A stretch of DNA of 52,725 nucleotides from assembly GCA_002421915.1 (NCBI GenBank), contig DISA01000057.1:20504-73228 (forward strand), read 5' to 3'. This DNA comes from Gallionellaceae bacterium UBA6222 (GTDB taxonomy: Bacteria; Pseudomonadota; Gammaproteobacteria; Burkholderiales; Gallionellaceae). Shown here piece by piece: positions 7,252 to 16,753 of the stretch (position 1 is the first letter of the stretch; each line of letters opens with the position of its first letter). The notes beneath the pieces were generated by a model. That model was not told where the DNA came from. It did no database searches and worked only from the letters and a program-made list of their open reading frames with translations. A program made the position numbers and the translations under genes.

Positions 7252-9144
7252 TTAGTGGTGGTCTACCGGCGCCGCTTTCTCAACATCACCTACCAGGTGG
7301 TAGAGCGGTGCTTTTTCCATGGTGTACTCACCCGTCTTCGGATCACGGCGGGAAACTGTCAGTACGTGCCAGTCCTTGTCATCCAGTTTCATGACATCAC
7401 CACGGTAGTAGTAACCCGGCCAGCGTGTTTCCTTACGGAACAGCGTATGTTGGAACACGCTTTCAGAAGTCAGGAAACGATGCTTCAGCTCCCATGCACG
7501 CAGCAGTTCATGGATGTCTGACGCGGCGACCTTTTCCAGATCCTCACCCAGAATCGACATCTTCTTCAGGCCGATGTTCAGGAGCTTGTCGTTGGTCATG
7601 TAGTTGACACCAAAACCACCACAGTACTCATCCATCATCTTCTGCAAACGATCAAGACCCTGTCTCGGATTGATAAAGTTGGGATTGACGGTGCCGGCAA
7701 CCACTTCATTGCTGAAAATGCGATAAGTTTCCAGCGGCTTGTATATCTGTTCCCTGCGACGTTCGATCTGGGCGTCAGAAACACGTATGCCTTCTGCTTT
7801 GCCATCATCGATATATTTGCAGGCAGCCTTGGCAGCCAGGCGACCTTCGGTGAACGAACCCGACGAGAAGGCGTGAGGTGTGCCGCCTACCGCATCACCG
7901 GCACCAAACAGACCTTCAATAGTCGTCATGCGGTTGTAGCCCCAGAAGTATTCCGGCGGAGAGAGGTCTTCCGGCCCCGAGCACCAGGCACCGCAACCGG
8001 TAGCATGCGAACCCATGACATAAGGCTCGGAGGTGGTCAGCTCGGGATTCTCGTACTTGGGATCCACGTCTGTGGCGGCCCACAGCACGGCTTGACCGAC
8101 GGTCATGCCCAGGAAGTTGTGCCAACCGATCTCTTCAAGATGAGGATCCTGGAAGGCTTCCATGGTGACCATATGGATCGGGCCGCGACCAGCATTGACC
8201 TCGTTGATGATCGCGTGGTTACGCAGGCAGGTCGGGATGGGGCGGTGAGTCCGGTGTGAAACTTCCGGATCCAAGTATTCCTTGCCCACCATTTGCTGAA
8301 GTGCCGGGAACCACTTGGACTCATACTCTTCGCCGTAGCCGTTCTGGGTATAGGTCTTGAGGTGCAGGAAGTAGGCGCCGACCGGGCCGTAACCATCCTT
8401 GAAGCGAGCCAGCACGATACGGTTTTCCATTTGTGTCATCTTTGCACCGGCTTCAATCATCAGGCCATATGCAGAGCCTGAAGACCACGGTGCGTACCAG
8501 ACACGCCCCGCGCCTTCGCCAACAGAGCGCGGCTTGAAGATGTTGGAAGCGCCACCGGCCCCACAGATAACGGCCTTGGACTTGAACACGTGGTAGTTGC
8601 CCGTGCGGACATTGAAGCCCACGGCACCGGCAACACGGTTCTCTTTGGACTCATCCATCAAGAGGTGAGTCACGCAGATGCGGTTGAAAATCTTGTCCGC
8701 TGATTTCTTGGCGGCTTCGGCAACGATAGGCTTGTAGGATTCACCATGGATCATGATCTGCCAACGGCCTTCACGCAGATACGACCCCTTCTTTTCGTTG
8801 CGCATGATGGGCAGACCCCACTCTTCAAAGTTATGCACAGCGGAGTCCACGTGGCGTGCCATGTCAAACAGCAAGTCTTCACGCACCATGCCCATCAGGT
8901 CGATACGTGCATAGCGCACGTGATCTTCGGGATTGTTCTCGCCAAAGCGGGTGCCCATGTAGCAGTTGATCGCGTACAGGCCTTGGGCTACCGCGCCGGA
9001 ACGCATGATGTTGGCTTTTTCGGCGATGACGATCTTCTTGTTCTGCCCCCAATATCTTGCCTCGAATGCCGCACCCGTACCACCCAGGCCCGCACCGACA
9101 ACCAGGATGTCGATATTGTCTTCGATAATTGTCGAGTAGCTCAT
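7252..9144 (-). CDS. aprA: Adenylylsulfate (APS) reductase alpha subunit
   Basis: 630-residue FAD flavoprotein that interconverts APS with sulfite plus AMP; in a sulfur oxidiser it runs from sulfite to APS. The N-terminal dinucleotide-binding motif GAGLGGTGAAFEA is near residues 17-29. Other family hallmarks are 'RSGAVAQGLYAIN', 'GSHATGCGAWCSGPEDLSPPEYFWGYNRMTTIEGLFGAGDAVGGTPHAFSSGS'-type blocks (shown in part), and 'NFINPRQGLDRLQ'. Its start shares one base with the stop of aprB, so the subunits are coupled and made together. It is the last gene of sat-aprM-aprB-aprA, closed by a terminator. Confidence 0.98.
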   Translation of the reverse strand: MSYSTIIEDNIDILVVGAGLGGTGAAFEARYWGQNKKIVIAEKANIMRSGAVAQGLYAINCYMGTRFGENNPEDHVRYARIDLMGMVREDLLFDMARHVDSAVHNFEEWGLPIMRNEKKGSYLREGRWQIMIHGESYKPIVAEAAKKSADKIFNRICVTHLLMDESKENRVAGAVGFNVRTGNYHVFKSKAVICGAGGASNIFKPRSVGEGAGRVWYAPWSSGSAYGLMIEAGAKMTQMENRIVLARFKDGYGPVGAYFLHLKTYTQNGYGEEYESKWFPALQQMVGKEYLDPEVSHRTHRPIPTCLRNHAIINEVNAGRGPIHMVTMEAFQDPHLEEIGWHNFLGMTVGQAVLWAATDVDPKYENPELTTSEPYVMGSHATGCGAWCSGPEDLSPPEYFWGYNRMTTIEGLFGAGDAVGGTPHAFSSGSFTEGRLAAKAACKYIDDGKAEGIRVSDAQIERRREQIYKPLETYRIFSNEVVAGTVNPNFINPRQGLDRLQKMMDEYCGGFGVNYMTNDKLLNIGLKKMSILGEDLEKVAASDIHELLRAWELKHRFLTSESVFQHTLFRKETRWPGYYYRGDVMKLDDKDWHVLTVSRRDPKTGEYTMEKAPLYHLVGDVEKAAPVDHH

Positions 9145-9626
9145 CAGTATTGCACTCCCTTTTTGATTTCCAGGCCATTGGATTGCAATGTGTGCAATCC
9201 ACCGTCATCCATACGAATGTATTTGGGCTCATTGAACAGCAGTTGGCTGTCGCGCATCTCCTTGCTTGGGGCCGGCACCTTTGCGAGGTCCGGTGTCGCC
9301 GAGCCCCAGGGCTTGGTCGTGATGGGCGCCAGCAGCTCCATATCTTTCTTGCCGTTGCGGAACTTGATGCGCCACGCAATGGTGCCTTTCTCCTCATCAC
9401 GGATCACGCGAACACTGTGTCCGAGCGGTGCAAAGTCGGCATAACCGCGTACATCAATCGCCTGGTGTGGGCATGCCTTTACACAGGAGTAGCATTCCCA
9501 GCACATATTAGGTTCGATGTTGTAAGCGCGACGCAGCTTCTTGTCGATGTGCATGATGTCGGATGGGCAGATGTCAACGCATTCCCCACATCCATCACAA
9601 CGCGTCATGTATACAAAAGTTGGCAT
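9144..9626 (-). CDS. aprB: APS reductase beta subunit, ferredoxin-like
   Basis: 160-residue iron-sulfur subunit. Two [4Fe-4S] clusters are bound by C10-x2-C13-x2-C16-x3-C20 and C42-x2-C45-x2-C48-x3-C52. The long C-terminal tail from about residue 70 wraps around AprA in known structures. It carries electrons from the AprA flavin towards the membrane partner AprM. It lies 42 bases after aprM. Confidence 0.97.
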   Translation of the reverse strand: MPTFVYMTRCDGCGECVDICPSDIMHIDKKLRRAYNIEPNMCWECYSCVKACPHQAIDVRGYADFAPLGHSVRVIRDEEKGTIAWRIKFRNGKKDMELLAPITTKPWGSATPDLAKVPAPSKEMRDSQLLFNEPKYIRMDDGGLHTLQSNGLEIKKGVQY

Positions 9627-9668
9627 AAGATATTCCTCTTTTCTTATAAATAATTAGTCAAGTCAGCA

Positions 9669-10493
9669 TTAATAATGGTTGGCTCTTTCAGCCTTGATGC
9701 AAAGCCCCATGTTGGGCGGATTCTTGCCCATGTACTGGGGCACATCCGGGAACTTGGTGTGCACTGCGGGGTCGGTCAGGTCATAGTCGGGCGGCAGGTT
9801 CTCGCGGCCACCGTCGGCCATGATGACGCGCTTCTGGAACGCCGCTGCGGGCTTGAAGAACATGTGCGCGAACTTGGACCAATACACGCCGCCGAAGAGC
9901 ACTGTGCTGGACAAGATGAACAAGGCAAAGGATATGGTCAATCCACCGCCGGTAAACGACCAGATCAATGCGAAGGTCGAGGTGCCCAGCAGCGAGAGGA
10001 TGAACAAATCCGCACGCTCAAGCCGGAAGGCTGGGAGGCCTTCCGCAGCCACATCAGCACGGATAAAAAACCAGAACCAGTATCCACCCACAGCCAGCAT
10101 CAACGCGCCGATGTGCCACAGTTGCGGTAGCAGGGTAGAGGTGGATTCGGGCGAGAAGATCATGATCGCGGTGGTTACGATAAAAATAATGGTCCCCCAC
10201 ATGGTCAACAGGTGGGAAAGCCTGCGCCTGGGATTGTCGAATTCGCCGGAGGTCAGCACTTCCTTGACCAGCACGGCAGTGGCCATCGCCACCTTTTCAC
10301 CGCCGCTCACTTCGCGTTTTGCGCTTTTCTGAGCCTTTTTTGCATTCTCGAAAAAGTACTTGGCGCTCTTCTTGTGCAGCATGTCAAGTATCGTTCCGCC
10401 CATGACAAGCAGGACCATGAGAACGATATACCCCTGCATCATCGCGGGGGATATGACTTCTGAAAGTGTGGCAAAGGGGTTGCTCGTTAGCAT
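9669..10493 (-). CDS. aprM: AprM, membrane anchor/quinone-side partner of APS reductase
   Basis: 274-residue integral membrane protein with about six hydrophobic segments (near residues 20-38, 98-118, 125-145, 165-185, 187-205) separated by a basic cytoplasmic loop after the first helix. The sequence 'NPRRRLSHLLTMWGTI' and the C-terminal 'KFPDVPQYMGKNPPNMGLCI' are what I associate with AprM of sulfur oxidisers such as Thiobacillus denitrificans. It is thought to pass electrons from AprBA to quinone in organisms without QmoABC. A 184-base gap separates it from sat. Confidence 0.85.
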   Translation of the reverse strand: MLTSNPFATLSEVISPAMMQGYIVLMVLLVMGGTILDMLHKKSAKYFFENAKKAQKSAKREVSGGEKVAMATAVLVKEVLTSGEFDNPRRRLSHLLTMWGTIIFIVTTAIMIFSPESTSTLLPQLWHIGALMLAVGGYWFWFFIRADVAAEGLPAFRLERADLFILSLLGTSTFALIWSFTGGGLTISFALFILSSTVLFGGVYWSKFAHMFFKPAAAFQKRVIMADGGRENLPPDYDLTDPAVHTKFPDVPQYMGKNPPNMGLCIKAERANHY

Positions 10494-10677
10494 CAGTTTC
10501 TCCTCTAAATTATTAGTTACAAGACATCAGTCAATCTATTGCTCGTTGAGTATGGAAAATGATGCCCCCAAAATCCTTTACCCCGCGAACCTGCCACCGT
10601 TACTTTACAAAATCAGTCTGAACAAAATGAAGCGGCTTTCAGCGCGCCGAATGCCCGCCGAATTTTACTTCCACTTT

Positions 10678-11853
10678 TTAAGTATCGGCCAACCCGGCGT
10701 AATACTCGCGTAATACCTCCAGTACTTCGGGCCGGCTGAATTCGGCCGGCACATCCGCGCCTTCGGAAAGCATCTTGCGCAATTGCGTGCCGGAGACTTG
10801 CAGACGATCTGCATCATCGTGCGGACAGGTGCGGCCCGAGGCCATGCCGCCGCACTTGTAACACCAGAAGGAGATGTCGATCTTCATCGCCTCGGTCTCG
10901 AGCGACCCCTTGGGGATATTGTCGAAGATGTGGTGCGCATCGAACGGGCCGTAGTAGCTGCCGACGCCTGCATGGTCGCGTCCGACGATCTGGTGCGAGC
11001 AGCCGTAGTTCTGTCTGAACAGCGCGTGCAGCAGGGCTTCGCGCGGTCCGGCGTAGCGCATGTCCAGCGGATAGCCGGCCTGCACCACGGTCTTGGCAAC
11101 AAAGTAATTCTTGGTCAGCGCGATGATGGCGTGGGTGCGCACCTCAGCCGGAATGTCACCGGGCTTGAGGTTGCCGAGCAGGGAATGGATCAGCACGCCA
11201 TCGCACACTTCGATGGCGACCTTGGCCAGATATTCGTGCGAGCGGTGCATGGGGTTGCGCGTCTGGAAGCAGGCGACCTTGTTCCAGCCCAGCTCGTTAA
11301 ACAGTTCGCGCGTTTCCTTCGGCGTCTTGAACATCGCGCCGTACTTCTGCGGGAAGCCGCCCTGTGACAGCACCTTTACCGGGCCGGCGAGATTCACTTC
11401 ACCCTGTTCCATCACCATCTTCACGCCGGGGTGCTTGGGGTCGGTGGTACCGAATACGGTGGCGCATTCATGCGCCTTGTCGATGCTGTATTTCTCGGTG
11501 ACCTTCATCGTGGCCAGGATGCTCTGGTCTTCCGGATCGATCAGCGTGATCTCGCTCCCGGTGGGGATGGCATCCGCCGTGGACTTGTCGGTGGAGAGCG
11601 TGATAGGGATCGGCCAGAACAGGTTGTTGGTCATGGTCATGCCGTCGCATACACCCTGCCAGTCAGCATGAGTCATGAAGCCATCGAGCGGGGTGAAGCC
11701 GCCGATGCCGAGCATGATGATGTCGCCTTTTTCACGCGAACTGACAGCCACCATCGGGAAAGACTGCGCCCGTACGATTTCCGCAATCAGCTCTTCACCC
11801 GAAAGCAATAACGGTTTGAGACTACCGCCCCCATGGGGGTTAACCAATGCCAT
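10678..11853 (-). CDS. sat: ATP sulfurylase (sulfate adenylyltransferase)
   Basis: 391-residue homomeric ATP sulfurylase, here expected to run in reverse: APS plus pyrophosphate gives ATP plus sulfate, conserving energy as ATP. Active-site motifs are Q-T-R-N-P-M-H-R-S-H-E (197-207) and G-R-D-H-A-G (291-296). A C-terminal cysteine group (C331, C334, C343) with a following histidine is the zinc-binding site of the dissimilatory type. It is the first gene of the operon leading to aprMBA and diverges from soeA; GGGAG precedes the ATG. Confidence 0.98.
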   Translation of the reverse strand: MALVNPHGGGSLKPLLLSGEELIAEIVRAQSFPMVAVSSREKGDIIMLGIGGFTPLDGFMTHADWQGVCDGMTMTNNLFWPIPITLSTDKSTADAIPTGSEITLIDPEDQSILATMKVTEKYSIDKAHECATVFGTTDPKHPGVKMVMEQGEVNLAGPVKVLSQGGFPQKYGAMFKTPKETRELFNELGWNKVACFQTRNPMHRSHEYLAKVAIEVCDGVLIHSLLGNLKPGDIPAEVRTHAIIALTKNYFVAKTVVQAGYPLDMRYAGPREALLHALFRQNYGCSHQIVGRDHAGVGSYYGPFDAHHIFDNIPKGSLETEAMKIDISFWCYKCGGMASGRTCPHDDADRLQVSGTQLRKMLSEGADVPAEFSRPEVLEVLREYYAGLADT

Positions 11854-12095
11854 ACAATCTCCCTTAATAGAACCCGCGTTTTCGCAATGTCGCGCACACT
11901 AAAACAAGAGCGGGTTCTGCGCGATACCCCTCATGGGTTGAGGGCCGTCCCCCCCTTATGGGTTACGATGCGCTCCCTCATCACGGCTATGGCAGCGGCA
12001 GCGGGGGTTCCGCATACTTGCAACGCGGAATCCCGACTAGTTTAGTCGGACAGTTCTGCTTCGCAAAACGATAAATCAACATTGAACTTTCGCCC
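11854..12095. promoter_or_regulatory. sat/soeA divergent control region
   Basis: 242-base gap between two divergent sulfite-oxidation operons. It holds a 9-base inverted repeat AGAACCCGC (11869-11877) with GCGGGTTCT (11910-11918), two CCC-N4-GGGTT blocks (GGGTT at 11935-11939 and 11960-11964), the block GGCTATGG (11985-11992), and a tight hairpin CCGACTA-GTT-TAGTCGG (12033-12049) in the soeA leader. Confidence 0.6.
11951..12018 (+). promoter_or_regulatory. Candidate soeABC promoter with two-block sulfur motif
   Basis: CCCCC-TTAT-GGGTT (11951-11964), then 20 bases, then GGCTATGG (11985-11992) overlapping a weak -35 (TGGCAG, 11990-11995) and, 17 bases on, a -10-like CATACT (12013-12018). The same two blocks at nearly the same spacing occur before soxY, tusA and dsrA. 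The promoter hexamers themselves are poor matches, which fits an activator-dependent promoter. Confidence 0.45.
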
Positions 12096-15011
12096 ATGTC
12101 ATCAACCCCATTGCATGACCCGCTTGCGTCGCCTGTCACAGGTGCCACGACCGAAGTTCGCCATACCACCTGTTATATGTGCGCCTGCCGGTGCGGCATT
12201 CGCGTCCATTTGCGCAACGGTGAGATCCGCTACATTGACGGTAATCCGAATCACCCATTGAACGGCGGCGTGATCTGTGCCAAGGGCTCTTCCGGCATTA
12301 TGAAGCAGTATTCACCCGCACGCCTGACCAAACCGCTGCGGCGAAAAGAAGGTGCGGAGCGCGGCGGCAACGAATTTGAAGAGATTTCCTGGGAAGAAAC
12401 TTTCTCCATTTTGGCTGAACGTCTCGGTAAATTGCGCGCGACTGATCCAAAAAAATTCGCGCTATTCACCGGCCGCGACCAGATGCAGGCACTGACCGGC
12501 ATGTTCGCGCGCCAGTTCGGTACGCCCAACTATGCGGCACACGGCGGTTTCTGCTCGGTCAATATGGCTGCAGGCATGATCTACACCATCGGCGGCTCGT
12601 TCTGGGAATTCGGTGGCCCCGATCTGGAACGCTCCAAGCTGTTTATCATGATTGGCACGGCGGAAGACCATCACTCCAATCCGCTAAAGGTTTCGTTGTC
12701 CAAATTCAAACGCGAGGGCGGGCGTTTCATCTCCATCAATCCGGTGCGCACCGGCTACTCGGCCATAGCCGATGAATGGGTGCCCATCCGTCCCGGCACC
12801 GATGGCGCGCTGTTCCTCGCTATCATCCACGAGATCATCAAGCTTGGCCTGTATGACCGTGAGTTTTTGGTGCGTTACACCAACTCCGGTCAACTGGTAA
12901 ACCTCGATGCAGCGCACGACGAGTTTGGCATGTTTGTGCGTACCGAGGTGCCTGAAGAGGAGGGTTGCTACGATCCGCAGAACAAGCTGTGGTGGGATCG
13001 TAATACCGACAAACCCGTGGTTACCCATACCGAAGGTGCAGACCCATTTTTGCGCGGAGAATTCAAGTTGTCGGACGGCACGCTGGTCAAGCCCGCATTC
13101 CAGTTGCTGATCGAACGCGTGGAGGAATACACGCCGGAATGGGCAGAGGGCATCACCGGCATTGCGGCCGGCACCATTCGCCGTCTGGCGCACGAGATGG
13201 GCATCACGGCGCGTGACCAGAAGATTGAATTGCCGATTGCCTGGACCGATAGTTGGGGCAAGGAGCATGAGACAGTCACCGGCAACCCGGTCTCGTTCCA
13301 TGCCATGCGAGGGCTGGCTGCGCACTCCAACGGTTTCCATACGATCCGTGCTTTGTCTATCCTGATGACCATGCTCGGCACCATCGACCGGCCCGGCGGC
13401 TTCCGCCACAAAACGCCGTTCCCGCGCCCCATCCCGCCCTGCGCCCGCCCCCCGAACGACCCGCGCGCGGTGCAGCCGAACACGCCGCTGGATGGTATGC
13501 CGCTGGGCTGGCCGGCAGACCCGGACGATCTGTTCGTGGACAAGGAAGGCGAACCGGTGCGTATCGACAAGGGCTTCTCCTGGGAATACCCGCTGTCGGC
13601 GCACGGTCTGATGCACAACGTCATCACCAACGCATGGCGCGGCGACCCGTACAAGATCGACACCCTGTTGTTATTCATGGCCAACATGGCATGGAACTCG
13701 TCGATGAACACCGGTGAAGTGCGCAAGATGCTCACTGACAAGGGAGAAGATGGCGAATACAAGATCCCGTTCATCGTGGTATGCGATGCCTTCCATTCCG
13801 AGACCACGGCGTTCGCCGACCTGATCCTGCCGGACACCACCTACCTCGAACGCTATGACGTGATGTCGATGCTCGACCGCCCGATCTCTGAATTTGATGG
13901 TCCGGTGGATTCGGTGCGCATTCCGGTAATGCCGCCAACTGGCGAATGCAAGCCGTTCCAGGAAGTGCTGATCGAACTCGGCACGCGCCTGAAACTACCC
14001 GCATTTGTCACCCCGGACGGCAAACGGAAGTATCGCGACTATCCCGATTTCATCGCCAACTGGGAGACCGCGCCTGGCTCCGGCATCGGTTTCCTCTCCG
14101 GTTGGCGCGGCAAGGGCGGCGAGAAGAGCATGAAGGGCGAGCCGAATCCGAACCAGTGGGAGATGTACGCCAAGAATAACTGCGTGCACCACGAAGTGCT
14201 GCCGCGTTCCTATCAGTACATGCGCAACTGGAACAAGGGTTATCTCGAATGGTCGCAGCGCAACGGCATCACGCGCTATGCCGAACCGATTCTGATCCAC
14301 CTGTATTCCGAGGTGTTGCAGAAATTCCGCCTCGCAGCGCAGGGCAAAAGTATCACGCGCCAGCCGCCGAAGCACTTGGCCAAACGGGTTGAGACTTATT
14401 TCGACCCGCTGCCGTTCTACTACGAGCCGCTGGAAACGCAGACCAGCGACAAGCGCAAATATCCACTGTCGGCACTGACCCAGCGCCCGATGGCGATGTA
14501 CCACTCGTGGGATTCGCAGAACGCCTGGTTGCGCCAGATCCACGCGCACAACTATCTGTACGTCAATGCCCAGACCGCGAAGAATGCGGGCATTGCCGAC
14601 GGCGACTGGATATGGTGCGAATCGCAGTGGGGGAAAGTGCGCTGCATGGCACGCTACAGTGAAGCGGTGGAACCGGGCACGGTATGGACATGGAATGCCA
14701 TCGGCAAGGCAGCCGGTGCGTGGAATTTAACGCCACAGGCAAATGAATCGCAGCAGGGATTTCTGTTAAATCATCTTATCTCAGAGGAGCTACCGCCACA
14801 GCCGAATGGGGGGCGTTTTTCCAATTCCGATCCGGTCACCGGTCAGGCTGCTTGGTACGACGTGCGTGTGCGCATCTACAAGGCGGCAGAGGGTGAACCC
14901 GAACAGACCTCGCCGCAATTCGTCCCCATGAAGAAATATCCCGGCATGAAAGAAGCGCCGAGCTGGCTGGCTTACTTTGGCGGCGGCAAGAAGAAAGGCG
15001 GTGCGCAATGA
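12096..15011 (+). CDS. soeA: SoeA, molybdopterin subunit of sulfite-oxidising enzyme
   Basis: 971-residue complex-iron-sulfur molybdoenzyme (DMSO reductase family) predicted to oxidise sulfite to sulfate in the cytoplasm. An N-terminal [4Fe-4S] site is formed by C26-x2-C29-x3-C33 and C61 in 'GGVICAKGSSG'. There is no twin-arginine signal, matching the cytoplasmic SoeA known from Allochromatium vinosum rather than exported PsrA/PhsA relatives. The molybdopterin-binding regions follow through the body, with the C-terminal 'QRPMAMYHSWDSQNAWLRQI' domain. Its stop overlaps soeB by 4 bases. Polysulfide or thiosulfate reductase activity is the alternative, made less likely by the missing signal and the sulfur-oxidation context. 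Confidence 0.92.
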   Translation: MSSTPLHDPLASPVTGATTEVRHTTCYMCACRCGIRVHLRNGEIRYIDGNPNHPLNGGVICAKGSSGIMKQYSPARLTKPLRRKEGAERGGNEFEEISWEETFSILAERLGKLRATDPKKFALFTGRDQMQALTGMFARQFGTPNYAAHGGFCSVNMAAGMIYTIGGSFWEFGGPDLERSKLFIMIGTAEDHHSNPLKVSLSKFKREGGRFISINPVRTGYSAIADEWVPIRPGTDGALFLAIIHEIIKLGLYDREFLVRYTNSGQLVNLDAAHDEFGMFVRTEVPEEEGCYDPQNKLWWDRNTDKPVVTHTEGADPFLRGEFKLSDGTLVKPAFQLLIERVEEYTPEWAEGITGIAAGTIRRLAHEMGITARDQKIELPIAWTDSWGKEHETVTGNPVSFHAMRGLAAHSNGFHTIRALSILMTMLGTIDRPGGFRHKTPFPRPIPPCARPPNDPRAVQPNTPLDGMPLGWPADPDDLFVDKEGEPVRIDKGFSWEYPLSAHGLMHNVITNAWRGDPYKIDTLLLFMANMAWNSSMNTGEVRKMLTDKGEDGEYKIPFIVVCDAFHSETTAFADLILPDTTYLERYDVMSMLDRPISEFDGPVDSVRIPVMPPTGECKPFQEVLIELGTRLKLPAFVTPDGKRKYRDYPDFIANWETAPGSGIGFLSGWRGKGGEKSMKGEPNPNQWEMYAKNNCVHHEVLPRSYQYMRNWNKGYLEWSQRNGITRYAEPILIHLYSEVLQKFRLAAQGKSITRQPPKHLAKRVETYFDPLPFYYEPLETQTSDKRKYPLSALTQRPMAMYHSWDSQNAWLRQIHAHNYLYVNAQTAKNAGIADGDWIWCESQWGKVRCMARYSEAVEPGTVWTWNAIGKAAGAWNLTPQANESQQGFLLNHLISEELPPQPNGGRFSNSDPVTGQAAWYDVRVRIYKAAEGEPEQTSPQFVPMKKYPGMKEAPSWLAYFGGGKKKGGAQ

Positions 15012-15739
15012 CCCAACTCGCGCTTGTGATCGATTTGAATGTCTGTGTCGGGTGTCATGCCTGCGTAACCAGTTGCAAGGAATGGAACACCTCCGGTTCG
15101 GCCGGGCCGTTGTGTGATGAACGTCCCTACGGCGAAAACCCGACCGGCACGTTCTTCAATCGGGTACAGACCTACGAGATCGGCACGTTTCCAAACAGCG
15201 AGACCTTGCATTTCCCCAAATCCTGCCTGCATTGCGAAGATCCGCCCTGCGTGCCGGTGTGCCCGACGGGTGCTTCGTACAAGCGCAAGGAAGACGGCAT
15301 CGTGCTGGTGGATTACGACAAGTGCATTGGTTGCAAGTATTGCTCTTGGGCTTGTCCGTACGGCGCGCGCGAGTTCGACGAGAAACAGAAGGTGATGAAG
15401 AAATGCACCTTGTGCGTGGATCGCATCTACGACATGTCCATGCCGGAGGCAGACCGTAAACCGTCTTGCGTCAAAGCCTGCCCGACCAGCGCGCGCCTGT
15501 TTGGTGACATCCATGATCCGGAATCGACGGTATCGAAGGCGATCCGGGAAGATGGCGGATACGCGTTGATGCCGGAGTGGGGGACACATCCGTCCAATCA
15601 TTATCTGCCACGGCGCAAGACCAAGGTCAAAATCCACGAGGATGAACTGGAGCGCGCGGACAATCCGCTCAAGCTGGACCAGCAACTGCCCAAGCCGGAC
15701 AAGAACCAGTCCACCATGGACGACGTGTCGGCCTGGTAA
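15008..15739 (+). CDS. soeB: SoeB, four-cluster ferredoxin subunit
   Basis: 243-residue iron-sulfur protein of the DmsB/NrfC type, carrying electrons between SoeA and SoeC. Four cysteine groups are visible: CVGCHACVTSCK (residues 12-23), CLHCEDPPCVPVCP, CIGCKYCSWACP and CTLC...CVKACP, giving four [4Fe-4S] clusters. There is no signal peptide, so it is cytoplasmic like SoeA. It overlaps soeA by 4 bases and is followed by soeC 20 bases on. Confidence 0.93.
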   Translation: MTQLALVIDLNVCVGCHACVTSCKEWNTSGSAGPLCDERPYGENPTGTFFNRVQTYEIGTFPNSETLHFPKSCLHCEDPPCVPVCPTGASYKRKEDGIVLVDYDKCIGCKYCSWACPYGAREFDEKQKVMKKCTLCVDRIYDMSMPEADRKPSCVKACPTSARLFGDIHDPESTVSKAIREDGGYALMPEWGTHPSNHYLPRRKTKVKIHEDELERADNPLKLDQQLPKPDKNQSTMDDVSAW

Positions 15740-15759
15740 CCAGAACTTAACGAGACGTT

Positions 15760-16743
15760 ATGAAACCAGCATTCTCAGTGATCTTTTTGACAACCTTGAT
15801 CGGTGCGGCGCAGGGCCTGTTTCTGGCTTTGTTCACGCACCAGTCCTATGCACTGTTCGGTCTGCTGCCGATGCAGTCGGACTGCTTCTACGGCAACGGC
15901 AGCGCCATCGTGATGCTGTTGCTGGGCGGCGGTCTGTTCGCGGCGGTGTTCCACCTCGGCAAGCCCGGTTACATGATCACACGTGCCTGGCGCGGTATGA
16001 CCCAGTGGCGCACTTCCTGGCTGTCGCGCGAGCTGATCGCATTACCCGCGTTCATGGGTATCGTTTTTCTGTACGGGGTGACGCATCTCATGCTGATACG
16101 CCCGGAGATCGTGACGCTGCCGGGCGGGCAGATCATCGATCTCACCGTGTTGCTGGGCGTGGTGGGCACCATCATGGCATTCGTGCTGTTCATCTGCACC
16201 GCGATGATCTACGCCTGCCTGCGCTTTCTGCGTGAGTGGCATTCGCCGCTGACCGTCATCAACTACATCCTGATGGGGGGCTCTTCCGGTTTTGTGCTGG
16301 CCGCATTTTACGCAACCTGCACCGCACCAACAGCATCTGGATTCTTCACTGACTGGGCGATTATCCTCACAGTGTTGGCGTTTGTTGGACGAGTTGCTTC
16401 ACTCCTGCGTAATGCGCGACTGAAGCCGACTTCCACCATCCAGACCGCCATCGGCGTGAAGCATCCAAAGATCACACAACGCTCGATGGGTGCGATGGGC
16501 GGTTCCTTCAATACGCGCGATTTTTTCCACGGCCGGAGCGCGACTTTTCTGCGCGCAATCAAGCCGGCCTTTCTGATCCTGGCATTCGTACTGCCGCTGG
16601 CATTGCTGGCGCTCGGACCGTCCACCCCCGCGCTGCTGGGCATTGTGTTTATACTGCAATATGTCGGGCTGCTGGCCGAGCGCTGGTTCTTCTTCGCGCA
16701 GGCCAATCATCCGCAGAATCTTTATTACCAGACCGTAGGCTGA
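15760..16743 (+). CDS. soeC: SoeC, DmsC-like membrane anchor
   Basis: 327-residue polytopic membrane protein with about eight hydrophobic helices, of the DmsC type (the 'FSVIFLTTLIGAAQGLFLALF' start and 'LGKPGYMITRAWRGMTQWRTSWLSRE' loop are characteristic). It anchors SoeAB and passes electrons to quinone. Third gene of soeABC. Confidence 0.92.
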   Translation: MKPAFSVIFLTTLIGAAQGLFLALFTHQSYALFGLLPMQSDCFYGNGSAIVMLLLGGGLFAAVFHLGKPGYMITRAWRGMTQWRTSWLSRELIALPAFMGIVFLYGVTHLMLIRPEIVTLPGGQIIDLTVLLGVVGTIMAFVLFICTAMIYACLRFLREWHSPLTVINYILMGGSSGFVLAAFYATCTAPTASGFFTDWAIILTVLAFVGRVASLLRNARLKPTSTIQTAIGVKHPKITQRSMGAMGGSFNTRDFFHGRSATFLRAIKPAFLILAFVLPLALLALGPSTPALLGIVFILQYVGLLAERWFFFAQANHPQNLYYQTVG

Positions 16744-16753
16744 TGCAATCCTG

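Noticed and set aside
12033..12049. CCGACTA-GTT-TAGTCGG hairpin as a terminator or riboswitch
   Set aside because: It lacks a T run and is too small for a known riboswitch; kept only as part of the control region.
12684..13840. Long overlapping minus-strand frames opposite soeA
   Set aside because: Shadow frames of a GC-rich gene whose sense product is unmistakable.
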